64,000 nucleotides of DNA from an uncultured Pseudohongiella sp. (GTDB lineage: Bacteria > Pseudomonadota > Gammaproteobacteria > Pseudomonadales > Pseudohongiellaceae): assembly GCA_951812965.1 (NCBI GenBank), contig OX638341.1:1-64000 (forward strand), given 5' to 3'. The notes below the pieces were generated by a model. The model made no database searches. It worked only from the letters and a program-made list of their open reading frames with translations, and had not been told where the DNA came from. Of this stretch, positions 1-7,578 are shown in pieces; position 1 is the stretch's first letter, and each line of letters starts with the position of its first letter. A program made the position numbers and the translations under genes.

Positions 1-952
1 CAAATTCGAGGCTCGATCGTTCGCTATATTCCGTTTGGCTTATGGTCAGAGGATCGAGTTCGGTAAACTGACTAAGGAAGTGGGCCATGCTCTCATAGTT
101 GTAGGTTCCGGATTCGAAAATGTGAGAGTAGCTGGCATGCACGAGCAGCTTCGCGTCGCTGTCTACGTCAAACACTCTGGTGGTGATGTTCTTCGCCTGC
201 CACCAGTCCCGCTCCTCCTGACCGTTCATTGTGCTGTCCTGGTCATCGGGAGTTTGCTGCTCGTCCTCAATCTCGTAGGCAATGATCTGGTAGCCGAGTT
301 CGATTGCCAAGCGAACGACTTCCGCGAACACAACGTCGTTCACGTAGTATCCCGTCTGCGGAATCGGATAACCGCGGGTATTGACTGGATCCCCGTTCCA
401 GCCAGCCTCAATGGCAAAATACCGAAATCCCTGCTCCGCGAGCGGCGCCAGCAGTTCCATCGTCAACAGTCTGTCGGTCGATGCATGGTGTCGCTCGTTC
501 ACCATGACGATGCGGTGATCCCGCGCTCTCTCGATCACATATTCCGCCGCCGGAATGCTCGTGACCGGCGACGGGAAATCCTGATCTGGATCCATGTACG
601 ATAGAGCAGTCGCATGATTGCCGACGAACGATTCCAACTCTGCACGCATATTTTGATACCAACCGAAATTCGGCTCGGGTCTGCAAGTATCTTCGAGCGC
701 GCGGTATCGACCAAGCGAGAACCACACGCTCGTATCGTAGTTTTCCGTAGCCAATCTTCTCAGCGCACTGGTCTCGCATTGGGAATCAGCTTCAGTCTGT
801 GCGAGTGCGCCGGTCGCCATGGCCAACAATAATGGAATCGCCCAAAGCTTCTTCAGCGACTCTCCGATGCCGCGAGGCGGCCGGCAAGAGCGCTGGCGAA
901 TGCCTTCGAGATCGCACCGTCGACGATATGCTTGTTCGTTGACTACTTGCAT
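1..952 (-). CDS. Exported EreA/ChaN-like protein, copy 1 (3' end outside window)
   Basis: This is the most downstream of four tandem paralogs; it is open from 952 to the window edge, so the C-terminus is missing. The family mark is a V-N-E-R-H-H motif followed by a helix and a strand ending A-I-E-A, which resembles the E/H motif of the erythromycin-esterase/ChaN/TraB (Tiki) fold. Activity and substrate are unknown. A signal-peptide-like segment (KLWAIPLLLAMATGALAQ) suggests export. The ATG at 952 has a strong ribosome site (AAAGGAG, 7 nt away) but puts about 34 Arg-rich residues before the signal segment, and no ATG sits at the usual start. The N-terminal half resembles copies 2 and 3, whereas the part after GWNGDP resembles copy 4, so the gene is a mosaic. 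Confidence 0.8.
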   Translation of the reverse strand, partial: MQVVNEQAYRRRCDLEGIRQRSCRPPRGIGESLKKLWAIPLLLAMATGALAQTEADSQCETSALRRLATENYDTSVWFSLGRYRALEDTCRPEPNFGWYQNMRAELESFVGNHATALSYMDPDQDFPSPVTSIPAAEYVIERARDHRIVMVNERHHASTDRLLTMELLAPLAEQGFRYFAIEAGWNGDPVNTRGYPIPQTGYYVNDVVFAEVVRLAIELGYQIIAYEIEDEQQTPDDQDSTMNGQEERDWWQAKNITTRVFDVDSDAKLLVHASYSHIFESGTYNYESMAHFLSQFTELDPLTISQTEYSERSSLEF

Positions 953-981
953 CGTATTGCTCCTTTAACGTAACGGGCGCT

Positions 982-2262
982 TCAGGGTTCCGGAACGGTC
1001 AGGTTTCTCGTCGCCAAGGTACTTCGATCCAATCCCATCACATCGACCACGATATCCTTACCCGCGGGAAGGTAAAGCGTCGTGCTCTCCGCGCTGGTGA
1101 TTTCAACCCGATCCAGGGGTACTTCGTCGGCGAAACCGGCCCTTATCGCTTCCACAATGCAAACCCGCGCCGCGCACTCCGGCGTGGCAAAGTTTATCGC
1201 CTGCCTGCGGCCGCCCATGCTCATCCAGGTCGGTCTGCCATCGACATATCGGGTGGAAATTCCGAAAACAGCGAGATCAACAGAGTCATCGGGTGGGCTC
1301 GGCTGACCTTCGGAATCGACAAGTACGACCGCTTCTTCGCCGAGCAGGCCGAGTTCTCTGGCCCTTTTCCGCAACGGATGCTCAAATTTGGGTCGTGAGC
1401 GTTCACTGTAAACCGTTTGATCTACGGCCAGCAGATCGAATCCAGTAGATTCGCGGAGGAAACGGGCCATGGTCGGCCACTCTTCGGTCGAGGAATCGCG
1501 GATGTGAGAGTAGCCGGCGTGCACGAACAGCTTCGCGTCGGCGTCGATGTCGAACACCCTGTTGACGATGTTCTTCGCCTGCACCCAGTCCCGCCTTCCA
1601 AAACTGCTTGTTACGCTGGCTGGTATATTCGTGGAAGTTTCCTGCCCTTGCTCACTCTCGTAGGCAATGATCTGGTAGCCGAGTTCGATTGCCAAGCGAA
1701 CGACTTCCGCGAACACAACGTCGTTCACGTAGTATCCCGTCTGCGGAATCGGATAACCGCGAGCATTGACGGGATCCCCGCTCCAGACAGCCTCAATGGC
1801 AAAATACCGGAATCCCTGCTCCGCGAGCGGCGCCAGCAGTTCCATCGTCAACAGTCTGTCGGTCGACACATGGTGTCGCTCGTTCACCATGACGATGCGG
1901 TGATCCCGCGCCCTCTCGATCACATATTCCGCCGCCGGAATGCTCGTGACCGGCGACGCGAAATCCCGGTCTGGATCCATGTACGATAGAGCAGTCGCAT
2001 GATTGCCGACGAACGATTCCAACTCTGCACGTATACCTTCATACCAACCGGAATTCGACTCGGGTCTGCAAGAATCTTCGAGCGCGCGGTATCGACCAAG
2101 CGAGAACCACACGCTCGTACTCCAGTTTTCCCCAGCCAATCTTCTCAGCGCACTGTTCTCGCATTGGGAATCAGCTTCAGTCTGCGCGGGCGCGCCGGTC
2201 GCCATGGCCATCAACAATGGAACCGCCCAAAGCTTTTTCAGCAACGCCTTAGCCTCTGACAT
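982..2262 (-). CDS. Exported EreA/ChaN-like protein, copy 2
   Basis: A 426-residue exported protein with an N-terminal signal segment (residues about 8-26, ending APAQ). The core motif N127-E128-R129-H130-H131 and the following A-I-E-A strand resemble the metal or catalytic E/H motif of the EreA/ChaN/TraB superfamily. That assignment rests on motif recognition only. The start is the ATG followed by SEAKALL, with GGAG 8 nt upstream, shared with copy 4. The C-terminal 150 residues are nearly identical to copy 3. It is transcribed with copies 3 and 4 upstream and copy 1 only 29 nt downstream, so the four genes probably form one transcript. The substrate cannot be inferred. Confidence 0.85.
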   Translation of the reverse strand: MSEAKALLKKLWAVPLLMAMATGAPAQTEADSQCENSALRRLAGENWSTSVWFSLGRYRALEDSCRPESNSGWYEGIRAELESFVGNHATALSYMDPDRDFASPVTSIPAAEYVIERARDHRIVMVNERHHVSTDRLLTMELLAPLAEQGFRYFAIEAVWSGDPVNARGYPIPQTGYYVNDVVFAEVVRLAIELGYQIIAYESEQGQETSTNIPASVTSSFGRRDWVQAKNIVNRVFDIDADAKLFVHAGYSHIRDSSTEEWPTMARFLRESTGFDLLAVDQTVYSERSRPKFEHPLRKRARELGLLGEEAVVLVDSEGQPSPPDDSVDLAVFGISTRYVDGRPTWMSMGGRRQAINFATPECAARVCIVEAIRAGFADEVPLDRVEITSAESTTLYLPAGKDIVVDVMGLDRSTLATRNLTVPEP

Positions 2263-2290
2263 CTCATAGTCTCCTTCAATTCACCAGTAT

Positions 2291-2410
2291 TTAAACCGCC
2301 CCACGCCCGATCAGTAGCTCTTCGATGCCGCGAGGCGGCCGGCAAGAGCGCTGGCGAATGCCTTCGAGATCGCACCGTCGACGATATGCTTGTTCGTTGA
2401 CTACTTGCAT
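2291..2410 (-). CDS. Possible 39-residue leader ORF, remnant of duplicated 5' segment
   Basis: In the 172-nt gap between copies 3 and 2 lies a short frame beginning MQVVNEQAYRRRC with a strong ribosome site (AAAGGAG, 7 nt). It ends TAA before the start of copy 2. The same leader with the same ribosome site is fused in frame to copies 1 and 3. In the other frame the stretch still encodes the tail AISKAFASALAG..SY, which also ends the small frame upstream of copy 4. It is best read as a duplication scar that may be translated. Confidence 0.35.
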   Translation of the reverse strand: MQVVNEQAYRRRCDLEGIRQRSCRPPRGIEELLIGRGAV

Positions 2411-2434
2411 CGTATTGCTCCTTTAACGGGCGCT

Positions 2435-3820
2435 TCAGGGTTCCGGAACGGTCAGGTTTCTCGTCGCCAAGGTGCTTCGATCCAATCCCATCACATCGAC
2501 CACGATATCCTTACCCGCGGGAAGGTAAAGCGTCGTGCTCTCCGCGCTGGTGATTTCAACCCGATCCAGGGGTACTTCGTCGGCGAAACCGGCCCTTCTC
2601 GCTTCCACAATGCAAACCCGCGCCGCGCACTCCGGCGTGGCAAAGTTTATCGCCTGCCTGCGGCCGCCCATGCTCATCCAGGTCGGTCTACCATCGGCAT
2701 ACCGGGTGGAAATGCCGAAAACAACGAGATCGACAGAGTCATTGGGTGGGCTCGGCTGACCTTCGGAATCGACAAGTACGACCGCTTCTCCGCCGAGCAG
2801 GCCGAGTTCCCTGGCCCTTGTCCGCAACGGATGCTCAACTTCGGATCGTGAGCGTTCACTGTAAACCGTTTGATCGACGGCCAGCAGATCGAATCCAGTA
2901 GATTCGCGGAGGAAACGGGCCATGGTCGGCCAGACTTCGGTCGAGGATTCGCGGATGTGATCGTAGCCGGCTTGCACGAGCAGCTTCGCGTCGGCGTCGA
3001 TGTCGAACACCCTGTTGACGATGTTCTTCGCCTGCACCCAGTCCCGCCTTGCAAAACTGCTTGTTACGCTGGCTGGTATATTCGTGGAAGTTTCCTGCCC
3101 TTGCTCTCTCTCGTAGGCAATGATCTGGTAGCCGAGTTCGATTGCCAAGCGAACGACTTCCGCGAACACAACGTCGTTCACGTAGTATCCCGTCTGCGGA
3201 ATCGGATAACCGCGAGAATTGACAGGATCCCCGCTCCAGACAGTCTCAATGGCAAAATACCGGAATCCCTGCTCCGCGAGCGGCGCCAGCAGTTCCATCG
3301 TCAACAGTCTGTCGGTCGATGCATGGTGTCGCTCGTTCACCATGACGATGCGGTGATCCCGCGCCCTCTCCACTACATATTCTGCCGCCGCTACGCTCGT
3401 GACCGGCGACGGAAAATCCTGGAACGAATTTTGGCGGCTGTAAGGTTCTGGATCTACATACGATAGAGCAGTCGCGTGATTGCCGATGAACGATTCCAAC
3501 TGTGCGAGGAAGTACCAATAGCCTTCGCCACCAGTATCCCAAACAGATCCGCAAGTGTCTTCGAGTTCGCGGAATCGGTCAAGCGAGAACCATACGCTCG
3601 TATCGTAGTTTTCCGTAGCAATTCTATACAGAGCATTTTTCTCGCATTGGGAGTCGGCTTCGATCTGTGCGAGCGCGCCAGTCGCCACGGCCAACAATAA
3701 TGGAACCGCCCAAAGCTTCATCAGCGACTCTCCGATGCCGCGTGGCGGCCGGCAAGAGCGCTGGCGAATGCCTTCGCGATCGCGCCGTCGACGATATGTT
3801 TGTTCGTTGACTACTTGCAT
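2435..3820 (-). CDS. Exported EreA/ChaN-like protein, copy 3, with fused leader
   Basis: The body matches copy 2, including the NERHH motif and a matching C-terminus. Two starts are credible. The ATG at 3820 has an AAAGGGGC site and adds an Arg-rich leader (MQVVNEQTYRRRR...). The ATG at 3721 has GGAGAG 6 nt upstream and begins directly with a clean signal peptide (MKLWAVPLLLAVATGALAQ); it gives 428 residues and may be the functional start. Relative to copies 2 and 4, about 70 nt of 5' sequence are missing, which joins the leader to the signal peptide. Copy 1 shares this junction. Function as for copy 2: unknown hydrolase-like or uptake-like role in the envelope. Confidence 0.82.
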   Translation of the reverse strand: MQVVNEQTYRRRRDREGIRQRSCRPPRGIGESLMKLWAVPLLLAVATGALAQIEADSQCEKNALYRIATENYDTSVWFSLDRFRELEDTCGSVWDTGGEGYWYFLAQLESFIGNHATALSYVDPEPYSRQNSFQDFPSPVTSVAAAEYVVERARDHRIVMVNERHHASTDRLLTMELLAPLAEQGFRYFAIETVWSGDPVNSRGYPIPQTGYYVNDVVFAEVVRLAIELGYQIIAYEREQGQETSTNIPASVTSSFARRDWVQAKNIVNRVFDIDADAKLLVQAGYDHIRESSTEVWPTMARFLRESTGFDLLAVDQTVYSERSRSEVEHPLRTRARELGLLGGEAVVLVDSEGQPSPPNDSVDLVVFGISTRYADGRPTWMSMGGRRQAINFATPECAARVCIVEARRAGFADEVPLDRVEITSAESTTLYLPAGKDIVVDVMGLDRSTLATRNLTVPEP

Positions 3821-3844
3821 CGTATTGCCCCTTTAACGGGCGCT

Positions 3845-5155
3845 TCAGGGTTCCGGAACAGTCAGATTTCTCGTCGCCAAGGTGCTTCGATCCAATCCCA
3901 TCACATCGATCACAACGTCCTCGCCCGGGGAAAGGTAAAGCGTCGTGCGCTCGGCGCTGGTGACTTCAACCCGGTCCAGGGGCACTTCATCGGCGAAACC
4001 GTCTCTTCGCGCTTCTACTACGCATACCCGCGCCGCACATTCCGGCGTGTCGAAGTCGATCGCCTGCCTGCTGCCGCCCATGCTCATCCAGGTTGGCCTG
4101 CCATTGGCGTAGCGGGTGGTAATACCGAAGACCGCGAGATCGACAGCTTCGTGGGGTCGGACCGGCTCACCTTCTGAATCGATCAGTATGATGGCCTCTT
4201 CGTCGAGCAGGCCCAACTTTCTGGCCCTTGTCCGCAGCGGATGCTCAAGTTCGGGACTCCCGCGTTCGCTGAATATCGTTTGCTCTATGGTCAGCGGATC
4301 GAGTCCGGTAAATTGACGGAGGAAGTAGGCCATGGGCGTTAAGGTGTCGGTCTTCGATTCCCGAAGATGACCATAGCCAACGTGAACGAGTGCCTTTGCG
4401 TCGCTGTCGATGTCGAACACCCTGGTAGTGAGGTTTTTCGCCTGCCACCATTCCCGCGGATCCTGAGGGTCCACGCCAATCGCTGGATCCGCAATATTTC
4501 TTTGCTCGTCCTCTATTTCGTAAGCAATGATCTGGTAGCCAAGCTCGATCGCCGAGCGAACGACTTCCGCGAACACAACGTCGTTCACATAGTAGCCTGT
4601 ATCTGGAATCGGATAGCCTCGTGCATTGATGGGATCCCCATTCCAGCCGGCCTCGATTGCAAGATAGCGGAATCCCTGCTCTGCGAGTGGCGCCAGCAAT
4701 TCCATGGTCAACAGCCTGTCGGACGATGCATGGTGTCGTTCATTCACCATGACGATGCGATGATCCCGTGCCTTCTCTACTGCATAAGCGACCGCCGGAA
4801 CGCTCGTGGCCGAGGACGGGAAATCCTGGAGCGTATTTTCGCGGAGATCTTGATTCTCATCCGTGTACGAAAATACAGTCGCATGATTACCAACGAACGA
4901 CTCCAATTGTGCAAGGTAATTCCAATAGGAGTAGGAACTTGATCCAATCCCGCATGCATCTTCGAGCTCACGGAGCCGGCCAAGCGAAACCCACACGCTC
5001 GTCTCGAACACATTTTCCGTAGCCAATCTGTAGAGTGCGGCGGGCTCGCATTCGGCTTCGGTTTCGGTTTCGGTCTGTGCGAGCGCACCGGCCGCCATAA
5101 CCAGTAATAGTGGAACCACCCAAAGCCATTTCAGTGACAACTTAACTTCTGACAT
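3845..5155 (-). CDS. Exported EreA/ChaN-like protein, copy 4 (first in transcript)
   Basis: The first gene of the tandem array in transcription order, 436 residues. The signal peptide covers roughly residues 8-27 (LKWLWVVPLLLVMAAGALAQ). It is followed by a Glu/Thr-rich stretch and the conserved NERHH core. It is the most divergent copy (GWNGDP, IEDEQ, WWQAKN and PLTIEQT signatures), and copy 1 shares these in its second half. The start ATG-TCA-GAA has GGAG upstream, as in copy 2. Because only this copy has unrelated, non-duplicated DNA upstream, it is likely the ancestral position from which the array expanded. Biochemical role unknown. Confidence 0.85.
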   Translation of the reverse strand: MSEVKLSLKWLWVVPLLLVMAAGALAQTETETEAECEPAALYRLATENVFETSVWVSLGRLRELEDACGIGSSSYSYWNYLAQLESFVGNHATVFSYTDENQDLRENTLQDFPSSATSVPAVAYAVEKARDHRIVMVNERHHASSDRLLTMELLAPLAEQGFRYLAIEAGWNGDPINARGYPIPDTGYYVNDVVFAEVVRSAIELGYQIIAYEIEDEQRNIADPAIGVDPQDPREWWQAKNLTTRVFDIDSDAKALVHVGYGHLRESKTDTLTPMAYFLRQFTGLDPLTIEQTIFSERGSPELEHPLRTRARKLGLLDEEAIILIDSEGEPVRPHEAVDLAVFGITTRYANGRPTWMSMGGSRQAIDFDTPECAARVCVVEARRDGFADEVPLDRVEVTSAERTTLYLSPGEDVVIDVMGLDRSTLATRNLTVPEP

Positions 5156-5203
5156 CTCCTAGTCTCCTTCAATTCACCAGTATTTGAACCGCCCCACGCC
5201 CGA

Positions 5204-5404
5204 TCAGTAGCTCTCCGTTGCAGCGAAGCTGCCGGCAAGAGCGCTGGCGAACGCCTTCGAGATCGCGTCGTTGACGACAGGATCCATCCACAACCATTGT
5301 CCGTCCTGATTGCACTCAGGGAACCAACAAGGTCCGTCTACATCGACAATCAAATCCAGACTTCCAGTGAACAGTCCTGGGGTATCGAGAAATTTCCTGA
5401 CCAA
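5204..5404 (-). CDS. Small unassigned ORF upstream of the EreA-like array
   Basis: A 66-codon frame (TTG start) containing two Cys (GPCWFPEC) and ending AISKAFASALAG..ESY. The frame is in fact open back to the stop codon of the S9 peptidase gene at 5483, so it could be a decayed gene, a readthrough extension or a start-less fragment. No ribosome site is clear. Its last 20 or so codons recur, degraded, ahead of the other array copies, so it marks the left edge of the duplicated unit. I recognise no family. Confidence 0.3.
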   Translation of the reverse strand: MVRKFLDTPGLFTGSLDLIVDVDGPCWFPECNQDGQWLWMDPVVNDAISKAFASALAGSFAATESY

Positions 5405-5482
5405 ATTGACACGCAGCGCCGCGGCGCCGATCTTGAGGAGTTTCAGCCGGCGTATGACGCCGGCATCAACGAAGAAATTATC

Positions 5483-7477
5483 TTAACCGTTACTGCTTTC
5501 GGGCTGCATGGCGCAGTCCTGCCGCAGAAAGTCGGTCATCGACTGGTACAGTTTGATCTGATGATCGAAGAACAGCGTGTTGCTGAAGTGATCCGCGCCT
5601 TCCAGTTCCACGAACTTGAAGTTCTTGCCGTGCTCCTCCAGCCGCCTGCGGTAATTGGTCGCATGCTCCCGCGGCACGCGCTGGTCCACGCTGCCGTGGA
5701 TCAACAGCATCGGGACGTTGACCTGGTCCGCCACTTCGATCGGCGAAATACTGTCGTCCCACATTCGTAGCTGCTCATCGCGCTGAGCGCCCCGCAGCGC
5801 CCAGCGGTAGTAGTTGACCTGCAGGTTGTTGTCGGTTACGGCGGCGGCGGCGATTACGCAACGATAGATTTGCGGAGACCGCGTCGCGGCCATCACCGCG
5901 GCGTAGCCGCCGTAAGACCAGCCGAACATGGCCATGCGGTCCTTATCCGCCAGCCCCTCCTCGACCAGGTGCAATGCGCCGTCGTCCTTGTCGTCCTGCA
6001 TTTTACGGCCGCCCTGGCCGCCTTCCACGAAAGCGGTGGTGTAAAAGTCCATGCCGTAACCATGCGAGCCCCGATATTGCGGCTGCAATACCAGATAGCC
6101 GTTATTGGCCAGCATTTGCGCCCATTCGTCGTAAATGACGAACTCTTGCACGAAGGGGCCGCCGTGAGGCATCACCACCAGCGGGAACGGCGGCTGCCCC
6201 GACGGTATCGTGAGGAACGCCGGAATCGTTCTGCCGTCGCGCGCCTTATAGGTGATGTAGCGCAGATCGGCGAGATTCTCGCTTTCCAGCAAGGGCTGGG
6301 TACTGCCGACCGTCTGCAATTGTCCGTTGTGCAGCAGATAATAGGTGCCGGGATCGCGCGGCCCCATATTGCGGATAACCATGGTATCGCCAGCGCGCGA
6401 CCGGCTGACGACGTTTAGCAAGTGCGCGTGGGGGATCAGGCCCTCCAACTGCTGGTACATGGCCCCCTCGGTCTCGTCGAAGTATTCGTAATGCACCTTG
6501 TCCGTGAAATAGGAAACCGCCGTCGCCTGTCCCGGATAAGTCCAGAAGTTGCTGTGCCGGCGAATACCGAGAACATCGACGTCGTTGCGCCGGTAGATCA
6601 GCTCGCCGAACTTTCGGTTGGCCATGTCGTAAGACCACAATCCAAGCTTGTCATGGCCGTTGTGGGCCAGCATCAGCGCATGATCCGGCGCGGCATCGTC
6701 CTGTTCGAGCACACCCACGAATGTCGACTCGAAATCGTCCTCGTTGATGCGGTAAAACTCCTGCCAGGACGATTCTTCCGGCCGGCGGAAGTACAGCACG
6801 AAGTCGCGCGTGGCGATATCGTATCCGCGCGCCAGCCAGGGATTGCCGGCGGCGTCGAAAGTGATGTTGCCGACGGAAGTCTTGCCCCGGATCAAAAGTC
6901 TTTTGGAGCCCCTGTCAAGATCGAATTCCCAGTAGGCGCGAGGCCGAAACGCCGCTGACACCCTGGAGCCGGGACCGTCGCCGCCGCCCTCGGCGAAAGA
7001 AATGATCACCTTGTTCGGCTGGTCCGGCAACAGATTCTCGATCGCCGGGCCGACTTCGTCGAATCGGCGAATCTGCTGCCGCTCCACGTCCAGCAACGCG
7101 ATCCTCGACTCGTAGACGCCTCGATTGAAGCCCTCGATTCTGTCCCGCACCCTTTGACGCAGGGAAAATATCAGCTTCTTGTCGCTAACCCAGAAAAAAT
7201 TGGTAATTTCCATCGGGTCGGCATTGAGCCGGAACGGCTCCTTGCCGAGGTCGGCGGTTTCATAGATTTCGATGATAGGGTCACCGTCTTTCGACGGAAT
7301 CTTCATCAATCCCAGATATTTGCCGTCCGGCGACACCTGGACGTTGTTAATTACTTCACGCAGCGCCCAGTAATCCAGCGGATAGGGCTCGGGCGCCTGG
7401 GCGTTGGCGCTGGCGCTGGCGCTGGCGCCAATCATCGCCGCCGAAATCAGGAACAGAAACTTTCGGAATAACCGCAT
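5483..7477 (-). CDS. Exported S9-family prolyl oligopeptidase-like peptidase
   Basis: A serine peptidase of the acylaminoacyl/dipeptidyl peptidase (S9) type. The start at 7477 (AGGTG 6 nt upstream) gives 664 residues beginning with a signal peptide (MRLFRKFLFLISAAMIGASA). The N-terminal two thirds should form the beta-propeller. The C-terminal alpha/beta hydrolase carries the nucleophile in GWSYGG (Ser about 521), the acid in GSVDQRVP (Asp about 598) and the His in GADHFSN (about 630). It probably cleaves small peptides in the periplasm. It follows the TonB receptor on the same strand with a 101-nt gap, so both may serve uptake and breakdown of peptides. Substrate specificity, for example for proline, is not readable from the sequence. 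Confidence 0.92.
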   Translation of the reverse strand: MRLFRKFLFLISAAMIGASASASANAQAPEPYPLDYWALREVINNVQVSPDGKYLGLMKIPSKDGDPIIEIYETADLGKEPFRLNADPMEITNFFWVSDKKLIFSLRQRVRDRIEGFNRGVYESRIALLDVERQQIRRFDEVGPAIENLLPDQPNKVIISFAEGGGDGPGSRVSAAFRPRAYWEFDLDRGSKRLLIRGKTSVGNITFDAAGNPWLARGYDIATRDFVLYFRRPEESSWQEFYRINEDDFESTFVGVLEQDDAAPDHALMLAHNGHDKLGLWSYDMANRKFGELIYRRNDVDVLGIRRHSNFWTYPGQATAVSYFTDKVHYEYFDETEGAMYQQLEGLIPHAHLLNVVSRSRAGDTMVIRNMGPRDPGTYYLLHNGQLQTVGSTQPLLESENLADLRYITYKARDGRTIPAFLTIPSGQPPFPLVVMPHGGPFVQEFVIYDEWAQMLANNGYLVLQPQYRGSHGYGMDFYTTAFVEGGQGGRKMQDDKDDGALHLVEEGLADKDRMAMFGWSYGGYAAVMAATRSPQIYRCVIAAAAVTDNNLQVNYYRWALRGAQRDEQLRMWDDSISPIEVADQVNVPMLLIHGSVDQRVPREHATNYRRRLEEHGKNFKFVELEGADHFSNTLFFDHQIKLYQSMTDFLRQDCAMQPESSNG

Positions 7478-7527
7478 TGTCATCACCTGCCTGTCGTTAG
7501 TTACACCGTTCGTGCTGCCGACGACCG

Positions 7528-7551
7528 CCGCCCCCCGGCGCCGGGGGGCGG
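7528..7551. repeat. 24-bp perfect GC palindrome in receptor-peptidase gap
   Basis: Twelve bases pair with the next twelve without a loop (arms CCGCCCCCCGGC and GCCGGGGGGCGG). It lies between the TonB receptor stop and the S9 peptidase start. No T-run follows on the minus strand, so it is not a classic terminator. It may stabilise or attenuate the message. Confidence 0.6.
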
Positions 7552-7578
7552 GCAATCGCTAGCGAATTTCAATTCTAC

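Noticed and set aside
7528-7551. Rho-independent terminator after the TonB receptor
   Set aside because: There is no T-run downstream on the minus strand and the next gene follows closely on the same strand.
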